This document shows positions 39,990 through 49,489 of a stretch of 64,000 nucleotides of DNA, one piece after another. Source of the DNA: Dysgonomonas mossii (GTDB lineage: Bacteria; Bacteroidota; Bacteroidia; Bacteroidales; Dysgonomonadaceae); contig NZ_SPPK01000003.1 in the NCBI RefSeq assembly GCF_004569505.1, positions 186,001 through 250,000 on the forward strand, written 5' to 3'. How positions within the stretch are numbered: position 1 is the first letter of the stretch; the number at the start of each line of letters is the position of its first letter. The notes beneath the pieces were generated by a model. It made no database searches and was not told the DNA's origin. It saw nothing but the letters and a program-made list of their open reading frames with translations. A program made the translations under genes and the position numbers.

Positions 39990-41023
39990 GATTCTTTTTT
40001 ATTCAGTTCTTTATGGATACGGGATACGACCATATCTTCCGAAATTCTCTCTAAGCAAGCATAATCTTTTCGTTGGCAGGGTAGGTCTCCATATACCGAG
40101 CAGGGTCTACATTCAATATCTATTTGAATAGCATTGTCTAAGTCTTGATTGAAGCCATAAAATCCTAAAGACGGGTGTGTTGCACCCCAGATTGATATTA
40201 CGGGAACCTGAACAAGAGAAGCCAGATGCATATTTGCAGAATCCATTGAGAGCATTACATCCAGATATGATATGAGCATAAGCTCTCTTTCCAGATTTAA
40301 TTTCCCCATTGTATTTACTGTATTTGGATACATTTTAGCCCATTTAGACAGAACTCTATCTTCCTCTTTCCCTGCACCGAACAGAAATATAGTAATATTC
40401 CCTTCTTTGGATAGTTTCTCAATCACTTTTTCCATTTTTTCCAGAGGGTATATTTTGCCCTTATGCTTAGAAAAAGGAGCAATTCCAACCCATTTCCCGG
40501 TTTTTTCGGTAGCGATAGCCCTTAAGCTAGAAAAGTCTTTGGGTATAAACTGTAATACATTCGTAAAAATCATGGGAGCAGGAAATCCCAAATCGTCAAA
40601 TACTTTTTGATATCGTTCGATAGTATTTTTTAAAGGGGGCTGTAAGTTCTTATTAGCAATCATTTCTCTTTTTTCTTTACGCCCTTTGTCTATATAAGCC
40701 ACTTTACGTCCTGTCATTTTCATAAAGAAACGGATGGCTTTAGATCTCAGAACATCATGTTCGTCGGCGACATGAGAAAAGCCAAGAGTTGCAACCCTCC
40801 TGATTATTCTGAACATTCCCACTATGCCCTTGTGTCTGCCGGTAACGTCTACCGGAATAACATTAATGTTGAAGCCTAAGTTTTCGAATAGAGGGGCAAA
40901 AGCTTTACGCGTCATTACCGAAAAACGGTCTTGAGGATACTTTGCTGCAACAGAAAAAATGACAGGTACAAGAATTGCAACATCCCCAAACGAGGAAGTG
41001 CGTATTACTAATACTTTAGCCAT
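39986..41023 (-). CDS. Family 9 glycosyltransferase (heptosyltransferase-like)
   Basis: A 345-residue GT9 enzyme, the family of ADP-heptose:LPS heptosyltransferases. Motifs: ILVIRTSSFGD-like start VLVIRTSSFGDVAILVPVIF, GIAPFSKHKGKIYPLEKMEK, MSMDSANMHLASLVQVPVIS and IWGATHPSLGFYG. A cysteine-rich C-terminal segment (IECRPCSVYG, CQRKDYACLERI) is common in Bacteroidota members. Its stop overlaps the start of the GT4 gene, and the DUF4254 gene lies 21 bases upstream. The sugar transferred is not certain from sequence. Confidence 0.92.
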   Translation of the reverse strand: MAKVLVIRTSSFGDVAILVPVIFSVAAKYPQDRFSVMTRKAFAPLFENLGFNINVIPVDVTGRHKGIVGMFRIIRRVATLGFSHVADEHDVLRSKAIRFFMKMTGRKVAYIDKGRKEKREMIANKNLQPPLKNTIERYQKVFDDLGFPAPMIFTNVLQFIPKDFSSLRAIATEKTGKWVGIAPFSKHKGKIYPLEKMEKVIEKLSKEGNITIFLFGAGKEEDRVLSKWAKMYPNTVNTMGKLNLERELMLISYLDVMLSMDSANMHLASLVQVPVISIWGATHPSLGFYGFNQDLDNAIQIDIECRPCSVYGDLPCQRKDYACLERISEDMVVSRIHKELNKKES

Positions 41024-41044
41024 AATTGCAAAATTAGTGTTAGG

Positions 41045-41656
41045 TTATTTTGATTCTTTTCCATATAAAACAGGATTAAGAGCAGGGTCGTTATACATTT
41101 TCATTTGCTTGTATACCTTCATATACTTGTTTCCTGCTTCTATGTCCTCTAATAATTCTTCAATAGCTGTGGATAAATCTTCACGCTGGGCTAACAGTAT
41201 ATCTAATTTTTTAGAAACCTGTTCGTGATGATTTGCATCCGAATCTTTTCTGTCTACCTCTTGCTGCATGTGATATATTTTGAGAGCAAGTATCGATAAA
41301 CGGTCGATAGCCCATGCCGGGCTTTCTGTATTGATACGGGCATTTGGTTGTATCTTTATGTCTTTATATTTATCAAGGAAATAGCTGTCGATTAATTCAA
41401 CCAAGTCAGTTCTGTCCTGATTAGACGTATCTATTCTTCTCTTTATTTTTAGAGCTTCTGTTGGGTTTATTTCAGGGTCGCGAATAATGTCTTCCAGATG
41501 CCATTGAACTGTATCAATCCAATTTTTCAGGTACAGGAAATACTCGATACTTTTTTCTTCAAACGGGTTGTTTATTGGAGTATCAACATGATCTGCCTTA
41601 TGGTAATCATTTATTACTTGCACAAAAATGGAATTACTTAATTCGGTAAAAGTCAT
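41045..41656 (-). CDS. DUF4254 protein
   Basis: A 203-residue, mainly helical and polar protein with no signal peptide. It matches the DUF4254 pattern: FVQVINDYHKADHVDTPINN, EYFLYLKNWIDTVQWHLEDI, INPTEALKIKRRIDTSNQDR and a long coiled-coil C-terminus. The family is typically encoded next to a GT9 transferase in Bacteroidota, as here, 21 bases upstream. Its biochemical role is unknown; the conserved linkage suggests a role in surface glycan assembly. Confidence 0.85.
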   Translation of the reverse strand: MTFTELSNSIFVQVINDYHKADHVDTPINNPFEEKSIEYFLYLKNWIDTVQWHLEDIIRDPEINPTEALKIKRRIDTSNQDRTDLVELIDSYFLDKYKDIKIQPNARINTESPAWAIDRLSILALKIYHMQQEVDRKDSDANHHEQVSKKLDILLAQREDLSTAIEELLEDIEAGNKYMKVYKQMKMYNDPALNPVLYGKESK

Positions 41657-41689
41657 GATCTAGATTTTTAGTATTACTTATTTATTAAT

Positions 41690-43234
41690 TTATTTTTTAC
41701 TCGCCCACGTTTCCCTATCCAAATTTCGGTAATTTATTGCTTCTGCCAAATGTTTTGAATGAATTTTTTCAGAATTATCTAGATCCGCAATGGTTCGAGA
41801 CACTTTTAGTATCCGATCGTATGCTCTTGCTGATAAATTGAATCGATCCATTGCTGTTTTTAATAATTGCAATCCCTCGTTATCGGGTGAAGCATATTTA
41901 GCGAGCATTTTGGGTGTCATCTGAGCATTACAGTAGATGCCTTCTTCATTCTCGAAGCGTTTCCTTTGGTGTTCTCTAGCAACAATTACCCGCTCTCGAA
42001 TAACGTTGCTTGCTTCAGCAGGTGTTTTATCCGATATCTTTTCAAATGGAACTGGTACTATTTCTATATGGATATCTACCCGGTCGAGTAATGGCCCCGA
42101 TATCTTATTCAGATATTTTTGTACTGCTCCATTGGGGCAAACACATTCTTTTTCGGGATGATTGTAGTATCCGCATGGGCACGGATTCATCGAAGAAATC
42201 AGCATAAAGCTTGCAGGATACTCCACTGTAAACTTTGAGCGTGATATGGTTATTCTTCTATCTTCAAGCGGCTGTCTCATTACTTCGAGCACACTCCGGC
42301 TGAACTCGGGCAATTCGTCAAGAAATAATACTCCGTTGTGAGCCAAACTTATTTCCCCCGGCTGAGGATATGCCCCGCCTCCAACCAGTGCTACATCAGA
42401 AATTGTATGATGTGGACTGCGGAACGGACGTTGAGCCATCAGTGCTGTTTCTGTGCCTATTTTTCCGGCTACGCTGTGTATCTTTGTTGTTTCAAGGGCT
42501 TCATGCAGGGTGAATGGTGGTAGGATGGAAGGCATTCGTTTAGCCATCATCGATTTCCCTGCACCGGGAGGACCGATCATAATGAGGTTGTGACCTCCTG
42601 CTGCGGCAACTTCCAATGCTCGCTTTACGTTTTCTTGTCCTTTTACGTCCGAGAAGTCGAAATCGAATAATTGTTGGGCATTATAGAACTCGGTGCGAGT
42701 ATCTACGATTGTTTTTTTCAGATCGTGATCTCCATTAAAGAAGTTCACTACCTCTTTGATGTTGTCTACACCATATACCTCGAGATTATTTACAACTGCT
42801 GCCTCCCGTGCATTCTTATTCGGCAGTATAATTCCTTTAAATCCCATTGTTCGAGCCATTATGGCTATCGGTAAAACACCTTTAATGGGGAGTATGCTAC
42901 CATCGAGAGAAAGTTCTCCCATTATTATGTATTCTTCAAGTTTGTCCGGCTTCACACTGTCTGATGCCGCTAATATTCCTATAGCTAAAGGCAGATCGTA
43001 AGCTGTGCCTTCCTTGCGTATGTCGGCAGGAGACATGTTTATGACAACTTGTTGTCTTGGGAATTTGTATCCGTTTACTTGCAATGCCGAAATAATACGT
43101 TCATGACTCTCCTTCACTGATGCATCAGGCAGTCCAACCAGCATGAACTTAATTCCCTTCGAGCAGTTAACTTCTATGGTGATAAGTGTAGCCTCTATTC
43201 CTTGAACAGCAGCTCCAAAAATTTTGACCAACAT
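41690..43234 (-). CDS. YifB/ComM-family AAA+ ATPase (Mg-chelatase-like)
   Basis: A 514-residue protein of the YifB family. ComM, the studied member, is a helicase helping branch migration during natural transformation. It has an N-terminal Lon-protease-like domain (about 1-170), Walker A GPPGAGKS (221-228), Walker B NGVLFLDELPEF and a C-terminal magnesium chelatase domain with a zinc-finger-like CPCGYYNHPEKECVC. Length is normal. It is 33 bases from the DUF4254 gene in the same direction. A ComEA-like protein elsewhere in the window would fit a DNA-uptake role, but that is an inference. Confidence 0.93.
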   Translation of the reverse strand: MLVKIFGAAVQGIEATLITIEVNCSKGIKFMLVGLPDASVKESHERIISALQVNGYKFPRQQVVINMSPADIRKEGTAYDLPLAIGILAASDSVKPDKLEEYIIMGELSLDGSILPIKGVLPIAIMARTMGFKGIILPNKNAREAAVVNNLEVYGVDNIKEVVNFFNGDHDLKKTIVDTRTEFYNAQQLFDFDFSDVKGQENVKRALEVAAAGGHNLIMIGPPGAGKSMMAKRMPSILPPFTLHEALETTKIHSVAGKIGTETALMAQRPFRSPHHTISDVALVGGGAYPQPGEISLAHNGVLFLDELPEFSRSVLEVMRQPLEDRRITISRSKFTVEYPASFMLISSMNPCPCGYYNHPEKECVCPNGAVQKYLNKISGPLLDRVDIHIEIVPVPFEKISDKTPAEASNVIRERVIVAREHQRKRFENEEGIYCNAQMTPKMLAKYASPDNEGLQLLKTAMDRFNLSARAYDRILKVSRTIADLDNSEKIHSKHLAEAINYRNLDRETWASKK

Positions 43235-43282
43235 CTATTGTATTGTATATAGTAGTAAAGTTGTACTTTTATTAGTACTACA

Positions 43283-43290
43283 CAAATATA
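43283..43290 (-). promoter_or_regulatory. Candidate -7 element of the YifB gene run
   Basis: Minus-strand TATATTTG lies 48 bases before the YifB start and just after the TlpA-like gene. Confidence 0.4.
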
Positions 43291-43322
43291 AGGAAAAAAA
43301 AGGAATCCTTAAGTGTTAACGA

Positions 43323-44459
43323 CTATTTGCCGGAATCAACCAGCTCATCCATCTTTTTTATTAAAGCGGTAACGGGGAAATCTCTGTCGGTTATATTACC
43401 CGAAGGCGATATAAGTACATTGTATGGTATCTCGCGTATATAATAAGTATCGAATTCCTTTGCAGACCATCCGCCTTTTACGGGTATGATAGTCCATTTT
43501 ACAGAATCTGTGAAACTCTTTGATATAGGTTCATCTTCTATATCTTTGATTATGGATATGAATTCGATATTCTTTTTCTGTTTCTTCAATTCGTTATAAA
43601 CCTTTAGGGCATCCTTTTTTTCTAACTTGCACACTTCACAAGTTGTAGAAGCAAATGTTAATAGCACATATTTCCCTTTAAAGTCGGACAGCTGTACATT
43701 TTTTCCATTTGCATCTTTCAGGTTGAAAACAGGTGCGATTGCTCCTACCGATGATCTTTTTACTTTATCTCTAAATTGTTTTAGGTCGGCAGTTAGCTGG
43801 AAGTCAACCGCTTTTCCTTTTAGTAAAGCAAGATTTTCATCGAGGCGGGGAATAGATGATTCGTCTTTGAAAAATGTGTTGATTAACATCACGCTTGCTA
43901 TCTTTTCCGGATTTGTTTTTATATAGTTAGCCGCAATGTTAGATAATTCGAAGTTTATATTCTTTAATTCTACTACGTAGTCTTTAACTTTGAGCGTATC
44001 ATTGTTGTCTGAGTTTTTTCTGTCGGCAGCAATCAAGATGTCCGCCCGATTCTTTAGCAACTCTTTGTTTTGATTCTTAAATGTTGTGAGGTCATCATTC
44101 ACATCTCCACCCTTCACGTTTATCAAGTCGGGGTATAATGCATCTCCTTTTAGTTCTACATCCCATCCTTTGTTTACAAGTATGTAGGTGCTTTTTGTAT
44201 TCTGGTTGAAATAAAGGGACATTTCTGTAAGGGTGTCAACTGCTCCTTTGAACGAAAATTCTCCTTTTGCATTTATCGGAATTGTATCTATAACAACGGA
44301 GTCGCCGACTTCATGAGACATTAGGAAATAATTCCCTGTAAGATTCTCCAGTTTTCCGGATATCTCATATTTCGATGTCGCTTTTTTGTCACAGGATATC
44401 ATTACTGTAGCGCAAAGTGTAACGATTCCTATGTAGCGTAATGCATTATAGATAGACAT
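43323..44459 (-). CDS. TlpA-like thiol-disulphide lipoprotein with DUF4369 domain
   Basis: A 378-residue lipoprotein with lipobox MISC (Cys23). An N-terminal DUF4369 domain (about 30-130; YEISGKLENLTGNYFLMSHE) is followed by a helical region and a C-terminal AhpC/TSA thioredoxin-like domain (about 235-378). The redox motif is CEVC in TFASTTCEVCKLEK rather than the usual CxPC, so its redox potential may differ. Such proteins act in the envelope, often anchored to the outer membrane. No promoter was recognised upstream. Confidence 0.9.
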   Translation of the reverse strand: MSIYNALRYIGIVTLCATVMISCDKKATSKYEISGKLENLTGNYFLMSHEVGDSVVIDTIPINAKGEFSFKGAVDTLTEMSLYFNQNTKSTYILVNKGWDVELKGDALYPDLINVKGGDVNDDLTTFKNQNKELLKNRADILIAADRKNSDNNDTLKVKDYVVELKNINFELSNIAANYIKTNPEKIASVMLINTFFKDESSIPRLDENLALLKGKAVDFQLTADLKQFRDKVKRSSVGAIAPVFNLKDANGKNVQLSDFKGKYVLLTFASTTCEVCKLEKKDALKVYNELKKQKKNIEFISIIKDIEDEPISKSFTDSVKWTIIPVKGGWSAKEFDTYYIREIPYNVLISPSGNITDRDFPVTALIKKMDELVDSGK

Positions 44460-44752
44460 TCTTCCTGATTTTGTTAAGTTATATATCTTCCCCTTGATAT
44501 TTTGAACGTGTAAAGATACTATTTATTATTTAAACGTTTAAAAAAATAAAATTGTTCTAAAAAAAACTAATTTAAGGAAGGCTGATGAACTTGTTTCTTC
44601 CTGTTAAAATAGATTCGGACTGAAAAAGAGTCGTTTATATTCAGAATATTTGAACTTTAACCCTTGATCTTTTTCTTATTATTGTCTTTTCTTTCCCTTA
44701 TCTGGTATACTATTATATGCTCTTTGTAAGAAACGAAAACATTTAAAATCAT
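44460..44752. other. Intergenic region without a recognisable gene
   Basis: An AT-rich stretch between divergent genes. I see no reading frame with a credible start, no RNA gene and no clear repeat. The right end leads into the promoter of the peptidase gene. Confidence 0.6.
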
Positions 44753-44760
44753 TATCTTTG
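44753..44760 (+). promoter_or_regulatory. Candidate -7 element of the DPP-IV-type peptidase gene
   Basis: TATCTTTG lies 25 bases before ATG 44786. A TTTG at 44723-44726 would be a -33 element with a 26-base spacer, longer than usual. Confidence 0.45.
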
Positions 44761-44785
44761 CTCGTAAAAAACAAATTGATATTGT

Positions 44786-46948
44786 ATGAAATCATTCGGT
44801 TCTCTTTTTTTCCTTCTTATAAGCATATTGTTTCCTATGAAATCTTATAGTCAAGAAATTCCTTTATCTCTCGAAGACCTTATTCCGGGAGGTAAAACGT
44901 ACAGCAAGTATCGTGCCGAAATGCCTCGTCGGGTAAGTTGGGCTGGTGATAAACTTACCTACGTTAAGGGGGATTCTATCATGATAGCACCTAATACGGA
45001 AAAGGAAACAGCTCAGGTTTTACTTACAGTTAAGGATATTAATGCCAATAGTGGTTTGGGCGAAGGAGAGAGCGTTAAGAGTTTAACTTACGTTCAGTTT
45101 GTTTCTGCAACGTCAAACAATTTGATGATCGTTTCTCCCGAAAAGATCTATTTGTACGATTTTGTAAATAAGAAGTTGGCAGGAACTTTTTCTTCTACAG
45201 AAAAAATGGAGAATCACGACCTGTCAGATAAAAGTAACAATTTGGCATACACGATAGAGAATAATCTTTTTGTACAAACTCCTGACGGGAAAAAGTATGA
45301 TGTCACAACCGATACTGACAAGGGTATTGTAAACGGACAATCTGTCCATAGAAATGAGTTCGGAATAAATAAAGGCACTTTTTGGTCTCCTAAAGGGAAT
45401 CTTCTGGCTTTTTACCGTATGGACGAAACAATGGTGACAGATTATCCTTTGGTTGATGTTTCGACTCGTATTGCTCAACTGAAAAATATAAAATATCCGA
45501 TGGCAGGAATGAAAAGCCATCATGTCACAGTCGGCGTTTTTAACCCTGCAACTAAGGAAACAGTATTCCTTAAAACAGGTACACCGAAAGAAAAATATCT
45601 TACAAATATATCTTGGAGTCCCGATGAAAAGAGTGTTTATATAGCAGAAGTAAACAGAGGCCAGGATACATGTGTGCTAAGAAGCTACGACGCTTTGACC
45701 GGAAAACTGCAGACGACATTATTTACAGAGACTCATCCGAAATATGTAGAACCAGAAAATCCTGTTCTGTTTTTGAAAAATGATCCGAATAAATTTATTT
45801 GGCAAAGTGAACGTGATGGGCACAATCATTTGTATCTGTACGATACTAGCGGTAAGTTGCTAAAACAAATCACTACGGGAAATTGGGATGTCACTTCTGT
45901 TCTCGGGTTTGACGAAAAAGGAGAAACTATATTCTACGTATCCACCGAAGAAAGCCCGATAGAAAGGCATATTTATAAGCTTACTCTGAAAACAGGGAAG
46001 AGAGAAAAACTGTCGAAAGAAGAAGGTGTGCACAATGCCATGCTGAGTGCTTCGGGAAAATACGTATGTGATATTTATACTTCACAAAACAATCCTGGTA
46101 AAGCAGGCGTTACGGAGACTAAAACAAATAAAACCTATATCTTTCATACAGCTAAGAATCCTTACAAGAATCTGGAGTTGCCTGAAATTACGTTAGGTTC
46201 GTTGAAGGCCAATGATAATAGTACTGATTTGTATTATCGCATTGTTAAGCCTCTGAACTTTGATCCGAACAAAAAATACCCTGTAATAGTTTATGTCTAT
46301 GGAGGTCCGCATTCGCAATTGGTAGATAACTCATGGCTGGGTCAGGCGAGGGGTTGGGATATATATATGGCCGAAAAGGGATATATTGTTTTTACAATCG
46401 ATAACAGAGGTACAAGCTATAGAGGGATAGATTTTGAGAATATCACACATCGCAGACTTGGTGTTATAGAGACTCAGGATCAGATGACAGGTGTTGAATA
46501 CTTGAAATCTTTGCCTTATGTAGATACTGACAGGATAGGCGTTCATGGATGGAGTTTCGGTGGTTTTATGACTCTCAATCTGATGCTTCGTCATCCCGAG
46601 ACTTTCAAGGTAGGTGTAGCCGGAGGCCCTGTTACCGACTGGAAATATTACGAAGTGATGTACGGCGAACGATATATGGATAGTCCACAGGTAAATCCTG
46701 AAGGATATAAAGAAACAAGTATGGTAGCACGTGCGGGAGATCTGAAAGGACGCTTGATGCTTATACATGGAGATGAAGACCCGACAGTAGTGATGCAGCA
46801 AAGCCTGCAATTCCTAAATTCTGCAATAAAGAAAGGAACACATCCCGACTTCTTCATCTATCCGGGGCATGGTCACAATATGATAGGGCGTGATAGAGTG
46901 CATCTGCATGAGCATATAACTCGCTATTTTGATGATTTCTTGAAATAA
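44786..46948 (+). CDS. Dipeptidyl peptidase IV-type serine peptidase (family S9B)
   Basis: Removes dipeptides or tripeptides, usually after proline, from peptide N-termini in the periplasm. The 720-residue protein has a signal peptide (about 1-22), an eight-blade propeller (about 40-470) and an alpha/beta hydrolase domain with nucleophile Ser590 in HGWSFGGFM, Asp665 in HGDEDPTVV and His697 in YPGHGHNM. The 32-residue Asp-His spacing fits DPP-IV. DPP-IV and the prolyl tripeptidyl peptidase of Porphyromonas share this fold; sequence alone does not decide between them. A GNAT gene follows after 11 bases. Confidence 0.93.
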   Translation: MKSFGSLFFLLISILFPMKSYSQEIPLSLEDLIPGGKTYSKYRAEMPRRVSWAGDKLTYVKGDSIMIAPNTEKETAQVLLTVKDINANSGLGEGESVKSLTYVQFVSATSNNLMIVSPEKIYLYDFVNKKLAGTFSSTEKMENHDLSDKSNNLAYTIENNLFVQTPDGKKYDVTTDTDKGIVNGQSVHRNEFGINKGTFWSPKGNLLAFYRMDETMVTDYPLVDVSTRIAQLKNIKYPMAGMKSHHVTVGVFNPATKETVFLKTGTPKEKYLTNISWSPDEKSVYIAEVNRGQDTCVLRSYDALTGKLQTTLFTETHPKYVEPENPVLFLKNDPNKFIWQSERDGHNHLYLYDTSGKLLKQITTGNWDVTSVLGFDEKGETIFYVSTEESPIERHIYKLTLKTGKREKLSKEEGVHNAMLSASGKYVCDIYTSQNNPGKAGVTETKTNKTYIFHTAKNPYKNLELPEITLGSLKANDNSTDLYYRIVKPLNFDPNKKYPVIVYVYGGPHSQLVDNSWLGQARGWDIYMAEKGYIVFTIDNRGTSYRGIDFENITHRRLGVIETQDQMTGVEYLKSLPYVDTDRIGVHGWSFGGFMTLNLMLRHPETFKVGVAGGPVTDWKYYEVMYGERYMDSPQVNPEGYKETSMVARAGDLKGRLMLIHGDEDPTVVMQQSLQFLNSAIKKGTHPDFFIYPGHGHNMIGRDRVHLHEHITRYFDDFLK

Positions 46949-46959
46949 CTGATAAGTAA

Positions 46960-47409
46960 ATGACAATAACCAGAACTGATTCGTCCAATAAAGATTTTAT
47001 CGAGCTTATACCATATCTCGATGCGGAACTAGACGTAATGGATAGGGAGGCTCATACGATATGCAGTCAGTATAACGGTGTGGAAGCTATAAAAAATGTC
47101 GTTCTTGCTTATTCGGAAGGAATAGTTGTCGGGTGCGGAGCAATCAAAAAGTACTCGGAAGATACGATGGAAGTAAAACGAATGTTTGTAAGACCCGAGT
47201 GTCGCGGCAAAAGGATTGCTTCAAATGTCTTGAAAGAATTAGAAGCTTGGGCTTTAGAGTTGGGGTATTCTACATGCATTCTCGAAACCAGTTGTAAGCT
47301 CTCCGATGCGATAAGACTTTATGAGAAAAGCGGCTATATGCAAATACCTAATTATGATCAATATGAAAATGTTGATACTAGTCGATGTTTTTGCAAAAAG
47401 CTGAAATAA
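46960..47409 (+). CDS. GNAT-family N-acetyltransferase
   Basis: A 149-residue acetyltransferase with the acetyl-CoA-binding motif VKRMFVRPECRGKRIASNVL (about 88-107) and a C-terminal DAIRLYEKSGYMQIPNYDQY typical of the family. The likely target is a small molecule or peptide amine; none can be named. It begins 11 bases after the peptidase gene and is probably co-transcribed. The region after it, to 47546, shows no gene. Confidence 0.9.
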   Translation: MTITRTDSSNKDFIELIPYLDAELDVMDREAHTICSQYNGVEAIKNVVLAYSEGIVVGCGAIKKYSEDTMEVKRMFVRPECRGKRIASNVLKELEAWALELGYSTCILETSCKLSDAIRLYEKSGYMQIPNYDQYENVDTSRCFCKKLK

Positions 47410-47546
47410 ATACCTCGAATAGAAATTGACTCGAACAGATACATTTCATTCTAATAATTATCTATTAATAGAAGTGTGGATATGAGGGGAGTCTCTTGAA
47501 AGGTTATTTGTAATTTTGATAAAAAAGGTAACAAATGAAATCAACG

Positions 47547-47574
47547 AAAAAGGTGTTACTTTTGTCACTTTTTA
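47547..47574 (+). repeat. Dispersed GTGTCAC motif, copy C (relaxed)
   Basis: AAAAAGGTGTTACTTTTGTC then ACTTTTT, a variant of copies A and D with GTGTTAC in place of GTGTCAC. A related segment, AAAAAAGGTAACAAA, lies just upstream at 47521-47535. It ends 27 bases before the queD start, where it could act in regulation. Confidence 0.55.
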
Positions 47575-47601
47575 GTATTTAATAAATTTAGAATAAGGTA
47601 C

Positions 47602-47964
47602 ATGTACAAAATAAGTAAACAGTTCTCTTTTTCGGCCTCACATATTCTTAAGGGACTCCCTCAGGAGCATCCTTGTTCCCGATTACACGGGCATAACTAT
47701 GTTATTACCGTGCATTTGAAGTCAAAGGAATTGAATCAAGTAGGCTTTATAAAAGATTATAGAGAACTAGACAGTGTAAAGAAATATATTGACGAGAAAC
47801 TCGACCATAGACACTTAAATGATGTTTTGTCCTTTAATCCTACGGCAGAAAATATTGCCCGATATCTGTATGATATATTTGTGGCGGATATTCCTGAGTT
47901 GTATGCTGTAGAAGTTTCTGAAACACCAAAAACGACCGCAATATATGAAGCTGATAGTAAATGA
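47602..47964 (+). CDS. queD: 6-carboxy-5,6,7,8-tetrahydropterin synthase QueD
   Basis: Second step of queuosine biosynthesis from GTP. The 120-residue protein has the zinc ligands His14 (SASHIL) and His29/His31 (RLHGHNY), catalytic Cys25 (HPCSRLHGH), and EVSETPKTTAIYE at the C-terminus. It is the first gene of a tightly packed run: queE starts 20 bases before its stop. QueA is encoded 26 kb away. Dispersed motif copy C lies directly upstream. Confidence 0.95.
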   Translation: MYKISKQFSFSASHILKGLPQEHPCSRLHGHNYVITVHLKSKELNQVGFIKDYRELDSVKKYIDEKLDHRHLNDVLSFNPTAENIARYLYDIFVADIPELYAVEVSETPKTTAIYEADSK

Positions 47965-48526
47965 GATATTCTACTCCTTGCAGGGAGAAGGGGGGCGTAG
48001 CGGAGAGGCTTCTATATTTATAAGGCTTACAAAGTGTAATCTCGCTTGCAGCTTTTGTGATACAGACTTTGCCGACGGCGATGTGATGACTATAGATGAA
48101 ATACTGGAAGAGATAAAACAGTATCCTTGTAAGTGGATTATATGGACAGGAGGAGAACCGACGATCCAACTTAAGGATGAATATCTTGCTGTTTTCAGGA
48201 AGCACGGCTATAAACAAGCAATAGAGACAAATGGTACGCGCCTTGTGCCATCGTTGATTGATTATATTACATGTAGTCCCAAGCAAGACTATGAAACGAT
48301 AAAAAGCAGGATTCCTGTAGTAAACGAAATAAGAATTCCTGTTAAAGTAGGTGATACAATTCCCGATGCTTCCATTTTTCCAAAGGCGGACAATTATTTT
48401 TTAAGTCCGATTTTTGATGGAGACAAAATCAACTTGGAGAATGTAGACTATTGCGTAGAACAAATAAAGTTGAACTCACAGTGGAAGCTGAGCTTACAAG
48501 TTCATAAGCTTATACATATCGAATAA
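47945..48526 (+). CDS. queE: 7-carboxy-7-deazaguanine synthase QueE
   Basis: Radical SAM enzyme making the 7-deazaguanine core of queuosine. The 193-residue protein has the cluster motif CX3CX2C in TKCNLACSFCDTDFADGD, preceded by YSLQGEGGRSGEASIFIRLT, and IWTGGEPTIQL. The start overlaps the queD stop, and its stop overlaps the RNase Z start by one base, so translation is probably coupled. The length is typical of the short QueE form. Confidence 0.95.
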   Translation: MKLIVNEIFYSLQGEGGRSGEASIFIRLTKCNLACSFCDTDFADGDVMTIDEILEEIKQYPCKWIIWTGGEPTIQLKDEYLAVFRKHGYKQAIETNGTRLVPSLIDYITCSPKQDYETIKSRIPVVNEIRIPVKVGDTIPDASIFPKADNYFLSPIFDGDKINLENVDYCVEQIKLNSQWKLSLQVHKLIHIE

Positions 48527-49440
48527 TGGAGAAGTTTGAACTCGATATACTAGGCTGTGGCTCGGCTACTCCAACTACTCTGCATAATCCTTCATCGCAA
48601 GTGTTGAATATAAGGGATAAGCTCTTTATGATAGACTGCGGGGAGGGTACACAGTTGCAGTTTAGGAGAAGCAAACTGCGTTTTGGAAGACTGAATAGTA
48701 TTTTTATATCCCATCTGCATGGCGACCATTGTTTTGGCCTTATCGGGCTGATCTCTACACTGGGGCTGCTTGGGCGTACGGGTGACATTACGATATATTC
48801 CGTAGCGGGACTGGAAGAAATATTGCGCCCCGAAATTGACTTCTTCTGTAAGGATAATCCTTTCCAGGTGAAGATAGAAACTTTCGACCCTAAAAAGAGT
48901 GAGCTAATATATGATGATCGTTCTGTTTCGGTGACTACAATTCCCCTGAAGCATCGTGTTCCATGTGCCGGATTCCTTTTTCGGGAGAAGCAAAAGGAGG
49001 CGCACTTGATTCCCGAGATGATAAAATTCCATAATATCCCCATTCGGGAATTAGCTAATATAAAGAAGGGTGCTGATTTTATAACAGAAGAGGGTAAGGT
49101 TATTCCTAACTCGCATCTGACAATTCCTTCCGAGCCTGCACGTTCTTATGCTTATTGTTCAGATACAGCTTACAATGAAAAGATAGTGCCTATTATAGAG
49201 GGTGTAGACTTGCTTTATCATGAGGCTACCTTTGTAGACGAAGATGCTGCAAGAGCCAAGACAACAGGTCACTCTACTGCTTCTCAGGCTGCACAGATAG
49301 CAAAGTTAGCAAATGTAAAAAAAATGATGATTGGTCATTTCTCGGCACGATATCCTGATAATCAGATTTTGCTGGATGAAGCAAGGAAAGTTTTTCCGAA
49401 TACAATTCTTGCTAACGAAGGGTTACGTGAAAAATTGTAA
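48526..49440 (+). CDS. rnz: Ribonuclease Z
   Basis: Endonuclease that matures tRNA 3' ends. The 304-residue metallo-beta-lactamase-fold protein has the zinc motif SHLHGDH (His63, His65, Asp67, His68), the start LDILGCGSATPT, and later LLYHEATF and GHSTASQAAQIA, all typical. Its start overlaps the queE stop. Since this genome's tRNA-Lys lacks an encoded CCA, RNase Z processing followed by CCA addition would be needed. Confidence 0.95.
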   Translation: MEKFELDILGCGSATPTTLHNPSSQVLNIRDKLFMIDCGEGTQLQFRRSKLRFGRLNSIFISHLHGDHCFGLIGLISTLGLLGRTGDITIYSVAGLEEILRPEIDFFCKDNPFQVKIETFDPKKSELIYDDRSVSVTTIPLKHRVPCAGFLFREKQKEAHLIPEMIKFHNIPIRELANIKKGADFITEEGKVIPNSHLTIPSEPARSYAYCSDTAYNEKIVPIIEGVDLLYHEATFVDEDAARAKTTGHSTASQAAQIAKLANVKKMMIGHFSARYPDNQILLDEARKVFPNTILANEGLREKL

Positions 49441-49489
49441 AAACAAGGTTTTTTTTATTCTATTTTATTCTTTTATAAGCTTTAATATC

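Noticed and set aside
46331..46810. A long minus-strand frame inside the DPP-IV-type peptidase gene
   Set aside because: It lies wholly inside a gene with complete catalytic motifs on the other strand, and its product shows no domain pattern.
48510..49043. A 177-residue minus-strand frame opposite RNase Z
   Set aside because: RNase Z has full zinc motifs on the plus strand; the opposite frame lacks a start signal and any known motif.
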